The notes under the pieces: generated by a model
The model's input: the letters and a program-made list of their open reading frames with translations, nothing else
The model's database searches: none
Told to the model about the DNA's origin: nothing
Assembly: GCA_963826505.1 (NCBI GenBank)
Contig: CAWGXG010000005.1
Span: forward strand, 672,682 to 736,681
Length of the DNA: 64,000 nucleotides
Reading direction: 5' to 3'
DNA from: CAWGXG01 sp963826505
GTDB lineage: Bacteria > Chloroflexota > Anaerolineae > Aggregatilineales > Aggregatilineaceae
Part shown: piece after piece, positions 28,961 through 39,552 of the stretch
Numbering within the stretch: position 1 is the stretch's first letter
How the letters are laid out: every line of letters begins with the position of its first letter
Made by a program: the position numbers and the translations under genes

Positions 28961-28980
28961 GGGGCGGTTTAGCCCGCCCC
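28961..28980 (-). terminator. Short GC hairpin after the SnoaL-like gene
   Basis: Seven-base stem (28961-28967 with 28974-28980) and 6-base loop downstream of the SnoaL-like gene stop. No U-run follows on the minus strand, so termination would be weak or factor-dependent. Confidence 0.4.
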
Positions 28981-29009
28981 AATTTTCCAGATTATAGAGC
29001 TATTACCCG

Positions 29010-30075
29010 TTATTGACCTTCGTCCATCGGCGGCATCATACCCACCGCAACCAGCATGGGTGACGGGTCCGTTTCGACGAATTCTTCAGTGATCAGACCG
29101 TCAGCGTTATAGTGGTCGATGATGCCAATCTGCCAGACCATCGATTGTCCCGTCGGCGGCATGGTGCCCATGTCACCCAGGTCCATAGCGTTGGTCGATG
29201 TCCCCGTAACCGTGCCCACTCCAGCAACCCAGTCGCCTTCTGCCACCACAAGGTCCAGCGACAAGGAAACATCTGGCATAGCATTCGCGATCGCCTGGAA
29301 GAACTGCGCGTCGCCTACTGCGGCTTCCTGTGTGGTTTCAAACGGTGTGCCACTTTGCCACGAGATATAAGGAAAGGCGTAGTAACTCGTAGTATCTGCG
29401 GCCAGGCCCAGATCGAACTCGGCCTGGAACTGCGCCAGGGACTGGTCAGTGTTCCCGCTCGAATAAGAGGCAGCGAGTTCGTCGGCGCTCAGCAGTTGGT
29501 AGCCTACGGGCTGCGCGAGTGGCGTTTGGGAAGGATCTGCGTCTCCGCCTGCATCCATCGGCGGCATCATGCCCATTTGGACGGGCAAACCAACCGACGG
29601 ATCGGAGTACGCCCAGTTGATGTCCATCTTGCCCTCGGCATTGAAATGGAAAAAGTCCAACTCGGTCCAATAGACCGCTTCGCCCGTTGGATCAATACCA
29701 AACATAGTGAACGGTTGGGTGAACGTCCCGCTGAAAGACAGCTCTGCCGCGACCCAGTCGCCCTGCGCGATGATGACTTCAGGGTTGATCACAAGATCAG
29801 GGACCGCGCCGTACAGCGATGCGATGAAAAAGCTGGTGTCGGCGATAGTTTCGTCGTGCAGGATCGCGTCGCCTTCGTTCATCTGGAACGGATCGGCGTA
29901 GAGTTCCCAGAAGCCATCCAAATCCCCGGAGTTGGCTTTATCAAGTGCGTCGATCACTGCTTGTTTATTGCGCTGCGCCACGTCTTCTCGGGCGGCAGCG
30001 GGGGCAAGTGGCACCACGACCACCGCAATCAGAATTGCCAGAGTCAAAAATTCCGAACCATTTCGAGCGTTGCAT
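29010..30075 (-). CDS. Secreted protein with two SnoaL-like (NTF2-fold) domains
   Basis: About 354 residues. ATG 30075 with AAGGAGAG begins MQRSKWFGIF; adding one T in a T run near 30045 joins it to LTLAILIAVVVVPLAPAAA, a clean signal peptide. Two tandem domains of about 150 residues follow, each with SnoaL/ester-cyclase landmarks (FWELYADPFQMN ... GDWVAAELSFSGTF; then VVAEGDWVAGVGTVTGTS). Both repeats end in almost the same tail, GMMPPMD followed by Ala-Gly or Glu-Gly. Secreted NTF2-fold proteins of this type have no firm function. It lies upstream of the sensor kinase on the same strand. Confidence 0.75.
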
Positions 30076-30240
30076 TGTGTTTCTCTCCTTGTGTTGGTAC
30101 GAATTGTGATCGCCTAGATCTATGAGCGCCTGTCCGTTTCGGCTCGATCCCGCTGGCGGGCCGAATCGCGCCGCATTGATCGTCACATTCATAACTCTAG
30201 GCGCTAACGTGTCCCGTTGTCTTGAGACTTTGTCCCAAAA

Positions 30241-30265
30241 AATGTCCCGATCTGGTCGGGACATT
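30241..30265 (-). terminator. Second terminator of the inositol operon
   Basis: Perfect 10-bp stem (30241-30250 with 30256-30265), 5-base loop, then a T6 run on the minus strand. It backs up the terminator at 30311-30338. Confidence 0.8.
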
Positions 30266-30310
30266 GTTCTGGAACGGTTCAGGCACGCGGTAGGGGGAGT
30301 TAAACAAAAA

Positions 30311-30338
30311 GCCCTGCAAGCAATCCCACTTGCAGGGC
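30311..30338 (-). terminator. First terminator of the inositol operon
   Basis: Perfect 10-bp stem (30311-30320 with 30329-30338), 8-base loop, then T5 on the minus strand, about 40 bases after the iolG stop. Confidence 0.88.
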
Positions 30339-30375
30339 CAAATCGGTTACCTTCAGACGCGACGGGCTGCGGATA

Positions 30376-31404
30376 CTACGAGGCCGAAAGCACCTTTTCC
30401 GCCAGCTTGACCGGGCGATTCTCTAGCAAGGACTTTTTGGCGGCCAGCCCTACGGCCACCGACATCCGCCCATCCAACCCGGTCGGCTGAGGTGCGGTGT
30501 CCCCGGCCAGCGCCGCGATAAACGCCTCGATTTCGTGCACATAGCTGGCCGTGTAGCGATCCATGAAAAAATTGAGCGGCAGATCGCGGTGGATCGACGT
30601 GGCCGAACTGAAAGTCACCTCGTTCGGATACAGGTTGGCGGTCGAAATGCCACCCTCACTGCCGAGCACTTCCACGCGCTGATCGTAACCGTAGACGGCG
30701 CGGCGGCTGTTGTCGATCGTGCCGATGACGCCATTCGCAAAGGTGAGCATAACGACGGCTGTGTCCACGTCGCCCGCCTCACCAATGCGCGGATCGATGC
30801 GCACGGCGGCGCGCGTGAAGACCTCGGTCACCTCGCTGCCAACCAGGAAGCGCGCCATGTCAAAGTCGTGGATCATCATGTCCAGGAAGATGCCGCCGGA
30901 GACAGCCACGTATTCTGGCGGTGGCGGAGCCGGATCGCGACTGATGATATGCAGCAAATGGGGATCGCCGATCGTCCCACCCTGGATCGCTTCGCGCACG
31001 CGGGCGAATGTCGGATCAAAGCGCCGGTTAAACCCGACCTGAAACTTGACGCCTGCCGCCTCGACCGCGCTCAACACCTCGTCGATACGCGCCAGGTCCA
31101 GATCGATCGGCTTTTCGGTGAAAATGTGCTTACCCGCCGCCGCCGCGGCTTTGATGGCGTCGGCGTGATTGTTTGTCGACGAGCACACGAACACGGCATC
31201 CAGATCGGGCCGCGTGACCAGCTCCCGGTAATCCTCCGAAACGACCGGAATATTCAACTGCTGCGCCAGCGTCTGCGCTGCCTTCAGGTTGACATCACAG
31301 ATCGCCTGCACAGAGGCCCCTGGAATGCGAAAAGTGAGATTTTCCGCGTGTACCTTACCGATACGCCCGGCCCCAATGATGCCGATCGCCACAGTTCCCA
31401 TCAT
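30376..31404 (-). CDS. iolG: Inositol 2-dehydrogenase (Gfo/Idh/MocA family)
   Basis: About 342 residues. The Rossmann motif GIIGAGRIGKVHAEN near residue 7, FTEKPIDL with the catalytic Lys near residue 95, and DMMIHDFDMARFL with the conserved Asp/His near residue 175 define an IolG-type dehydrogenase that oxidises myo-inositol to 2-keto-myo-inositol with NAD. ATG 31404 (or the next ATG 31401) follows GAGGTGGG. The longer open frame to 31914 is out-of-frame iolE sequence. Last gene of the iolC-B-D-E-G operon, followed by tandem terminators. Confidence 0.93.
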   Translation of the reverse strand: MMGTVAIGIIGAGRIGKVHAENLTFRIPGASVQAICDVNLKAAQTLAQQLNIPVVSEDYRELVTRPDLDAVFVCSSTNNHADAIKAAAAAGKHIFTEKPIDLDLARIDEVLSAVEAAGVKFQVGFNRRFDPTFARVREAIQGGTIGDPHLLHIISRDPAPPPPEYVAVSGGIFLDMMIHDFDMARFLVGSEVTEVFTRAAVRIDPRIGEAGDVDTAVVMLTFANGVIGTIDNSRRAVYGYDQRVEVLGSEGGISTANLYPNEVTFSSATSIHRDLPLNFFMDRYTASYVHEIEAFIAALAGDTAPQPTGLDGRMSVAVGLAAKKSLLENRPVKLAEKVLSAS

Positions 31405-31415
31405 CCCACCTCGCC

Positions 31416-32325
31416 TTACAGCCCCAGGCTGCGCAGATAATCCCGGTTGCGTTGGGCACTCGCTTTCGGCGATCCCAACGACGGCAAAACGTCCTGCTCC
31501 ACCACGATCCAACCATCGTACGCCTGCGCAGACAGTGCATCGCGCATCGCGGGGAACTTCACCGCGCCCTGTCCCAGCTCGCAAAAGACGCCGTGCCGGA
31601 TCGCCGCGAAGTAATCCCATCCTTCCGCCTTGGACTGCGCGGCGACCTTGGGATCGAAGTCCTTGAAGTGGACGTGCCAGATCCGGTCGTGGTAGCGTTG
31701 GTAGAGCGCCACCGGGTCGCCGCCGCCGAACGTGCAGTGACCCGTGTCGAGACACAAGCCAACCAGCGCCGGATCGGTGAGCGCAAGCAGCCGGTCGATT
31801 TCGGCGGGCGTCTCGACGTAGCCCGCGCAGTGGTGGTGAAACACCGTGCGCAGGCCGGTCTGCTCTTTGACCGCGCGCGCCACACGGTTGGCCCCAGCCG
31901 CGAACGTCTGCCACTGCGCGTCAGACAAGCCCAATTCTGGCGTGACGCGTCCGGCGTTTTGGGTGCGCGCAGGGATCGTGCCGTTATTATCGGCCAACAC
32001 GATGAAGCATCCCTCGCCCGCCGTGTCGCGCAGCAGTTGTGCCGTGCGCACCGCAGCCGCTTCACCGTCCGCGTGCGCGTTGGGATCGACCAGCGCCACC
32101 GGGACAAACGCGGCCAGCAGTGCGAGTTGGCGCTGCGCCAGGGCAGCGCCTCAGTTTTCCAGGATCGGTCGGCATGAAGCCCCAATCCCCTAGCTCGGTT
32201 CCGGTGTAGCCAGTGGCCGCGATCTCGTCGAGCACCTGCTCATAACCGGCGACTTCACCTTCCAGATTGAATTCCAACACGCCCCACGAACAGGGAGCGT
32301 TAGCAATGCGCATGCGGGTACCCAC
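31416..32325 (-). pseudogene. iolE: Inosose dehydratase (IolE-like TIM barrel), frameshifted
   Basis: About 300 residues. N-terminal MRIANAPCSWGVLEF and YTGTELGDWGFMPTDP are in one frame; the rest (VALVDPNAHADGE, TVFHHHCAGYVETP, CLDTGHCTFGGG, IWHVHFKDFD) is in another. One or two single-base changes near 32130-32155 join them. It is a sugar phosphate isomerase/epimerase-like barrel, with the metal-binding His/Asp/Glu residues visible, and dehydrates 2-keto-myo-inositol. GTG 32325 is the preferred start because AAGGAG lies 8 bases upstream; ATG 32313 is possible. Between iolD and iolG, as expected for iolE. Confidence 0.85.
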
Positions 32326-32347
32326 AGAGCACACTCCTTAAGAGCCG

Positions 32348-34213
<1,866 letters not shown>

Positions 34214-34245
34214 GCTGACCTCGTCCAATCACTACGGTCTACAGG

Positions 34246-35127
34246 TTAGTGCTCCATGTTGGGATCGACCACCGGCAAACGCGGATCCAGCGCGCCCCAG
34301 GCCGATTTAACCCAGGCGTACTGCGGATCGTCACTGTTCGCCAGCGACTGCGCCGATCCCGCCAGCCAGTTCAGGTAATAGGTAGTGTAGCCCGGCGCGC
34401 TGACGACCGGGTGGTAACCTTCCGGCACGAGCACGGCGTCGTTATTCTCCGCCATCATCACCGCGTCGATGTGGCGGTCGGGCGTATACACGCGCTGGTA
34501 GGCGTACCCTTCGGGCCGGTCGATTTTGTAGAAATAGATTTCTTCCAGATCCGCTTCGAGCACGCGCCCCTGCGCATCCTCGCGGTGGACGTCGTGTTTG
34601 TGAGGCGGATAGCTGGACCAGTTTCCGCTGGGCGTATACACCTCGACGCACACCAGCCGCTGGCAGTCAAAACCGGGCGGAAAAATGCTGTTGATCTGGC
34701 GCGAGGCATTCCCGCCGCCCCGCAGCTCGATCGCGCTGTCCGCGGGCGTGACCAGCCGCGCCGGGTGATCCTCGTCCGTAGGAACCCAGCACGTCGCGAC
34801 TTCGCAGCCGTCCGTCAGGGCTTCGATGCTGAACTCGCAGTGCCGCGAAAGATAGACCGCATAGGGCATACCGCTGAACACGTTCGGGCGGCGTCCGATG
34901 TTCAGAAAATCGCCCCGGCTGGTGCGGATGTCACACCGCCCGCCCAAAATCACGTGCCCGTACTCGTTCTCGCCGGTCGCGCCGGACCAACTCTGACCCG
35001 CGTTGAAGCGCCGAACCTGCATCGAGAGAAACTCCCAACCCGCCTGTTCGGGCCGCACCTCGGCCACAATGCCCGGACCGCCGTTGTCCCGTGATTTGAT
35101 TAACATCGTTTCTGCGGTGTAGTTCAC
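34246..35127 (-). CDS. iolB: 5-deoxy-glucuronate isomerase
   Basis: About 293 residues, bicupin IolB family. WSSYPPHKHD contains the metal-binding His residues; LEEIYFYKIDRPEGY and VLVPEGYHPVVSAPGY match the family. It converts 5-deoxy-glucuronate to 2-deoxy-5-keto-gluconate for IolC. GTG 35127 (VNYTAETML) is preferred because GGGAG precedes it at the right distance; the frame is open further upstream. It lies between iolC and iolD. Confidence 0.94.
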   Translation of the reverse strand: MNYTAETMLIKSRDNGGPGIVAEVRPEQAGWEFLSMQVRRFNAGQSWSGATGENEYGHVILGGRCDIRTSRGDFLNIGRRPNVFSGMPYAVYLSRHCEFSIEALTDGCEVATCWVPTDEDHPARLVTPADSAIELRGGGNASRQINSIFPPGFDCQRLVCVEVYTPSGNWSSYPPHKHDVHREDAQGRVLEADLEEIYFYKIDRPEGYAYQRVYTPDRHIDAVMMAENNDAVLVPEGYHPVVSAPGYTTYYLNWLAGSAQSLANSDDPQYAWVKSAWGALDPRLPVVDPNMEH

Positions 35128-35141
35128 AACCCATTCTCCCT

Positions 35142-36152
35142 TTACAGTCCGCCGTAGCCTTCGGCGAACCCCAACACTTCGTCCATGGTCGGCATGAAAT
35201 TGGCGCAGCCGTGCTTGGTGACCACAATCGCGCCGCACGCGTTCCCCAAGCGGGCGGCTTTGTACCAGTCCCAGCCACGGACGTAACCGTACAGGAACCC
35301 CGCGCCAAACGCATCGCCCGCGCCCAGGATGTTATAGATCTTCACCGGGAAGCCGGGCGCGTCAATCGTTTCGCCGCCGCGCACATGGATGCGCGCGCCG
35401 TGCTCGCCGCGTTTTTCGATCACAGCTTCCGGGCCGAGCGCCAACAGACCGTGGATCGCCGCGTCGATGTCACCCTGCACTTTGGTGTCGGACACCTGGG
35501 AATGGGTGACGGTCATCTGCGCCGGATCGGTCAGCATGGCCGCGTTGATCTCATCCTGCGTGCCGATCACCACATCGACCATGCGCAGCACGGACCGGAT
35601 TGCCACGCCAAACGCGCGCGGATCGTGCCACTGGTCCGGGCGAAAATCGACATCGAGCACCACTTTGGACCCCGCACGGCGGGCTAATTCGGCGGCAAAC
35701 AGCGTGGCGCTGCGACTGGGGTCTTTGGAGAAATTGGTCCCGGCGAACTGCACCACCTGCGCTTGCTGGACCGGCGCGGCCAGCACATCATCGATCGTGA
35801 TTTCGATGTCGGCGCAATTGTCGCGATAATAAACCAGCGGGAATTTATCCGGCGGTTCGATGCCCAACACCACCGCGCTGGTGCGATGTCCCGCTTTGCG
35901 CACGACAAAATCGGTGATCACGCCCTCGTTTTTGAGGAAGTGTAAGATAAAATCACCGACAGGGTCTTGACCCAGGCCGGTCAGCAGGGCAGACTTGAGT
36001 CCCAGGCGGTGCGCGCCAACGCTGATATTGGTGGGAGAGCCGCCCACATAAGCGGCGAAGCTTTGGATAAGTTCAAACGGGGTGCCTACATCATTGGAGT
36101 ACAGATCGATCGAGCTGCGGCCTATGTTCAAGAGATCAAGCGTTTTATCCAA
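35142..36152 (-). CDS. iolC: 5-dehydro-2-deoxygluconokinase
   Basis: A 336-residue PfkB-fold kinase. N-terminal LLNIGRSSIDLY and FAAYVGGSPTNISVG are characteristic of IolC; the catalytic motif YNILGAGDAFGAGF is near residue 270. It phosphorylates 2-deoxy-5-keto-gluconate. The start is TTG 36152, supported by AAGGA 8 bases upstream and the absence of a nearby ATG. First gene of the operon; a LacI-type operator lies about 170 bases upstream. Confidence 0.94.
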   Translation of the reverse strand: MDKTLDLLNIGRSSIDLYSNDVGTPFELIQSFAAYVGGSPTNISVGAHRLGLKSALLTGLGQDPVGDFILHFLKNEGVITDFVVRKAGHRTSAVVLGIEPPDKFPLVYYRDNCADIEITIDDVLAAPVQQAQVVQFAGTNFSKDPSRSATLFAAELARRAGSKVVLDVDFRPDQWHDPRAFGVAIRSVLRMVDVVIGTQDEINAAMLTDPAQMTVTHSQVSDTKVQGDIDAAIHGLLALGPEAVIEKRGEHGARIHVRGGETIDAPGFPVKIYNILGAGDAFGAGFLYGYVRGWDWYKAARLGNACGAIVVTKHGCANFMPTMDEVLGFAEGYGGL

Positions 36153-36323
36153 ATCAGCGATCCTTAAGAATAGTTAATAAGTTCAGTGCGCTGTCTGAAT
36201 CGGAGAGCAGTGTGTCAAGCTGCGTATGGAGGTTTCCCCTTGATATTCAGACAGCGCACAGAACAAACACCATCAGGGCTGGCTGCGTCGGACGTCGATC
36301 CGGCTGCGATAACTGCGCCGCCA

Positions 36324-36336
36324 GTAAACGTTTTCC
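36324..36336 (-). promoter_or_regulatory. LacI-type operator, copy 1 (iol side)
   Basis: GTAAACGTTTTCC, centred on AAACGTTT, the CG-centred palindrome typical of LacI-family operators. It is the inverted copy of the site at 36507-36519 and matches 12 of 13 bases of the site at the lacI-family gene start. Confidence 0.7.
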
Positions 36337-36506
36337 GAGGTTTGGGTGGGTATCCAGTGGGTTGGCGGCGATTGCGAGCGTTTCTGGGGTGAAAACCCGC
36401 CTCAGGACACTCATTCGTACGTGGTCAGGTCCATGACAGACCGGTCCAAAGCCGCCTTAACGATTGTCCATCATTGCACAATCGTTTACACCGCAATTTG
36501 ACCAGA

Positions 36507-36519
36507 GAAAACGTTTACC
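36507..36519 (+). promoter_or_regulatory. LacI-type operator, copy 2 (aldolase side)
   Basis: GAAAACGTTTACC, reverse complement of the first site over 12 bases. It lies 70 bases before the aldolase ATG, where repressor binding would overlap the promoter. Confidence 0.72.
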
Positions 36520-36589
36520 AAAGCCTATATTATTTTACTGAGGATGTCAAGAATTCGCCTGTTTGCGACTCAATAAGGACGCGAAAATC

Positions 36590-37564
36590 ATGCCAACCAT
36601 CGGGAAATATCGCCATTTGCTGCAAAACAGCACGCCAGATGGCAAATTCGTCATCCTGGCGATCGACCACCGCGCCAATTTGCGCGCCAGCCTCGATCGC
36701 AGCGCCCCCCGCCCCGTTTCGGACAATGAATTCAGTGCGTTCAAACTGCAGGTAGTGCGCCATCTTGCCCCCGCGTGCAGCGCCGTGCTGATCGATCCGG
36801 CCTACGGCATCGGGCCGGGTATCGTCAGCAGCGCACTGCCGGGTCACGCGGGGATCCTCTCCCCGCTGGAAATCACCAATTACGATGTGCACCCCAGCCA
36901 GCGCGAGGTGGCACGCATCGCGCACTGGTCGGTCGAGCACATCAAACGCAGCGGCGGAACCGGCGTGAAATTCCTGGTGTTCTACCATCCGGATGCCGCC
37001 AGCGCCCAGGCCAAACGCGACGCGGTCGCGCAGATTGTGGACGAATGCGCGCGCTACGATCTGCCCTTTTTCCTCGAGCCGCTGGTCTATTCGCTGGATC
37101 CCTCCACGCCTCTGCCCAGTGTAGAGAAACGCCAGCTCGTCGTCGAAACGGCGCGCACCTTTTGCGCGCTGGGCATCGACGTGCTGAAGACGGAGTTTCC
37201 GCTGGATGTGGCGCAGGACTCTGATCGGGCGGTGTGGCGCGCCGCGCTCGCTGAGTTGGACGCCGTGTGTACGGTGCCGTGGGCGCTGCTCAGCGCGGGT
37301 GTCGATTACGCGACCTTCGAGCAGCAGGCGGCGCTGGCCTGTGCAGCCGGCGCCAGCGGCGTGATCGTCGGGCGGGCGGTCTGGGCGGAAGCTGTCCGGC
37401 TGCAAGGTGCGGAGCGCGAGGAGTTTCTGCGCACAACCGCCCCGGCCCGCATGCAGGCCCTGACCGCTATCTGCGCGCAGCATGGGCACGACTGGCGGCA
37501 GCGTGTTGACACGCCGGCGCTGGATTACGACTGGTATATGCAGTATCCGGGGTTCGAGGCGTGA
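36590..37564 (+). CDS. LacD-like class I aldolase (tagatose-bisphosphate/sulfofructose-phosphate aldolase family)
   Basis: About 324 residues. FVILAIDHRANLRASL near residue 25 and LIDPAYGIGP near residue 75 are landmarks of the LacD/YihT group; VKFLVFYHPDA and IDVLKTEFPLD hold the likely Schiff-base Lys. It is divergent from the iol operon and shares the LacI-type operators, so it most likely cleaves 2-deoxy-5-keto-gluconate 6-phosphate, the step usually done by IolJ, which is otherwise missing. ATG 36590 with upstream AAGGA is the start. Family confident, substrate inferred. Confidence 0.82.
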   Translation: MPTIGKYRHLLQNSTPDGKFVILAIDHRANLRASLDRSAPRPVSDNEFSAFKLQVVRHLAPACSAVLIDPAYGIGPGIVSSALPGHAGILSPLEITNYDVHPSQREVARIAHWSVEHIKRSGGTGVKFLVFYHPDAASAQAKRDAVAQIVDECARYDLPFFLEPLVYSLDPSTPLPSVEKRQLVVETARTFCALGIDVLKTEFPLDVAQDSDRAVWRAALAELDAVCTVPWALLSAGVDYATFEQQAALACAAGASGVIVGRAVWAEAVRLQGAEREEFLRTTAPARMQALTAICAQHGHDWRQRVDTPALDYDWYMQYPGFEA

Positions 37565-37568
37565 CAGC

Positions 37569-38605
37569 TTATCGCGGGCAGCGCGCAGTGGACTGGCGCA
37601 CGATCAATTCGGTGTCCAGCATGACGGTTTCCGGGCGGGCATCCGGATCGTGAATCTGGGAGAGCAAAATGCGGACGGCGGCCTCCCCGATCGCGTAGAT
37701 GGGCTGCGCGACGGTCGTGAGCGGCGGAATCACAAACGATGCCAGCGAGATGTTGTCGAACCCGATCACCGACAACTCTTCAGGCACGCGCACGCCAAGA
37801 TAGGCAGCCGCATGCAGTGTCCCCACGGCGATGGAGTCCGCCAGGGCGAAAATCGCGGTCGGGCGCGTTGGTTTTTGCAGCATGTCCAGGGCCGCCTCGT
37901 AGCCGGTCTCGAAATCGGACCCCTGACTCATGATGCGCACCTCGGAGCACACGGGAGTCTCCGAAAACGCTTTTTGCACGCCCATCAGGCGCTCGACAGG
38001 CATGCTTTCCAGGTTGGCGCAGATCACGCCGATGTGGGTGTGGCCCAGATCGATCAGGTGCCGCGCTCCGTCGTAACCGCCCCTGAAATTGCTGATGAGA
38101 ACGCGATTCACTTCGAAGCCATCCAGCGCGCGCTCAATCAAAACGACGGGAATGCCGCGCTCGGTGATGCGCTGCAGATTACCCCGGCTTCCGTTGATCG
38201 ACGGGAAATAGACGAAAGCATCCACCTGCTGCGTGAGCAGCATATCCACATAGGCGCGCTCTTTGTCGGGCATTTCCTCCGTGCTGCACAGCAGGCTGCG
38301 GTAATCGCTGGCGAACAGGGTCTTCTCAATGGAAAACGCCAATGCGGCGAAAAACGGCTCGCTGATACGCGGTATCAGAATCCCCACCGAGCGAGTCGCG
38401 CTGCGCCGCAAGCCCTGCGCGATGGCGTTGGGCTGGTAGCCAAGCTGATCCATCGCGCTCAGCACCCGTTCTTGCAGCTCCGGATTCACGCGCCCGTTGC
38501 CATTGATGACGCGCGACACAGTAGCGATCGAGACTTCAGCCTTTAGTGCAACATCCTTGATGGTAGGAATGACCCGCCGCCTTTCGCCCCGGGGAAAACC
38601 TTTAC
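37569..38605 (-). CDS. LacI-family transcriptional regulator
   Basis: About 335-345 residues. N-terminal helix-turn-helix TIKDVALKAEVSIATVSRVI with hinge PNAIAQGLRRSATRSVGILI, then the periplasmic-binding-protein-like effector domain. No ATG lies near the natural start; ATT 38568 before PTIKDVA or GTG about 38604 are candidates, and the open frame extends to 38654. A near-copy of the iol operator lies at 38593-38605, so autoregulation is likely. It is convergent with the aldolase gene and is the obvious candidate for repressor of the inositol genes. Confidence 0.88.
38593..38605 (-). promoter_or_regulatory. LacI-type operator, copy 3 (autoregulation)
   Basis: GGAAAACCTTTAC; its reverse complement differs by one base from the site at 36324-36336. 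It lies at the translation start of the lacI-family gene. Confidence 0.6.
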
Positions 38606-38692
38606 ACACGCTCTGAACAGTAACATTAAGCGGTTCCGGCGTCAAGGCAGGCACGGCATAGAGCGGGAGCCAAGCGCTGCGCGCGACAAAAA

Positions 38693-38722
38693 ACCGGGCG
38701 ATTTTATTGCGAGTCGCCCGGT
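38693..38722 (-). terminator. Rho-independent terminator of the SDR gene
   Basis: Nine-bp perfect stem (38693-38701 with 38714-38722), 12-base loop, then T5-T6 on the minus strand, shortly after the SDR stop at 38748. Confidence 0.88.
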
Positions 38723-38747
38723 CTGGGAGCCAACCGCTCAGCGGATT

Positions 38748-39518
38748 CTACAGCGGCGTGACGTAGGCCGCCGTGATGCCGCCATCCACCAGGAATTCGG
38801 CCCCCGTCATATAAGACGACTCGTCACTGGCCAGAAACAGGGCCGAAAATGCCATTTCTTTCGCTTCGCCAAAGCGCCCCATGGGAATATGCACCAGACG
38901 CCGTTGGCGCTTTTCCTCCGTGTTGAGGAATTTCATCAGCAGTTCGGTGCGCAGCGGACCGGGGCACAGCGCGTTGACGCGGATATTTTCGCGCGCGTGG
39001 ATGATCGCCAGCTCGCGCGTCATCGCCAGCACGCCGCCTTTGCTGGTCGTGTACGCCAACTGCGGCGTAGCAGCCCCCAAGAACGCCACAAAGGACGCCG
39101 TATTGATGATCGACCCGCCGCCCGCCCGCTGCAGAGCCGGAATGCCATATTTGCAGCCCAGGAAGACGCCCTTCAGGTTGATGCTCATCGTCAGATCCCA
39201 GACGTCCTCTTCGGTCGTCATCGCGTTGTCGTCCTGGCTATGCATCACACCCGCGTTGTTAAAGAGAATATTCAGCTTGCCAAAGGTCTGTTCTGCGACA
39301 CGCACCATATTTTCGCACTCGGACGCCTTCGACACGTCGGCGTGCACGTAAAGGGCGGCGCTGTCGTTGTTGATCATTCGGACGGTTTCGTGCCCGGCTT
39401 CGTCGTTGATATCGACGGCCACCACCTGCGCGCCTTCCTGTGCAAACAGCAGAGCCGTTTCGCGTCCGATGCCACTACCCGCCCCGGTGATGAGAGCCAC
39501 CTTATCCTGGAGTCGCAT
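38748..39518 (-). CDS. SDR-family oxidoreductase
   Basis: About 256 residues. ALITGAGSGIGRETA near residue 9 binds the dinucleotide, ILFNNAGVM near residue 85, and YTTSKGG holds the Tyr-x-x-x-Lys pair. Resembles 3-oxoacyl-ACP reductase/glucose dehydrogenase-type SDRs with NAD preference suggested by VVAVDIND. ATG 39518 follows AAAGGGACA; the longer open frame to 39593 is not needed. Last gene of the minus-strand set ALDH, GS-like, PuuD-like, SDR; it could supply the oxidation step for that pathway. Confidence 0.9.
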   Translation of the reverse strand: MRLQDKVALITGAGSGIGRETALLFAQEGAQVVAVDINDEAGHETVRMINNDSAALYVHADVSKASECENMVRVAEQTFGKLNILFNNAGVMHSQDDNAMTTEEDVWDLTMSINLKGVFLGCKYGIPALQRAGGGSIINTASFVAFLGAATPQLAYTTSKGGVLAMTRELAIIHARENIRVNALCPGPLRTELLMKFLNTEEKRQRRLVHIPMGRFGEAKEMAFSALFLASDESSYMTGAEFLVDGGITAAYVTPL

Positions 39519-39552
39519 TGCGTTGTCCCTTTCTGTTATCCATGCACCTATG

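Larger units (their letters stand above)
30076..30375. other. Intergenic region with tandem terminators
   Basis: No gene is supported here. It holds two hairpin terminators of the inositol operon (listed separately) and the upstream region of the SnoaL-like gene. Confidence 0.6.
36153..36589. other. Divergent control region of iol operon and aldolase
   Basis: No protein-coding gene is supported in these 437 bases. It holds the promoters of iolC (minus) and the aldolase (plus) and two LacI-type operator copies listed separately, plus a partial site around 36479-36490 (AATCGTTTACA). Confidence 0.6.
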
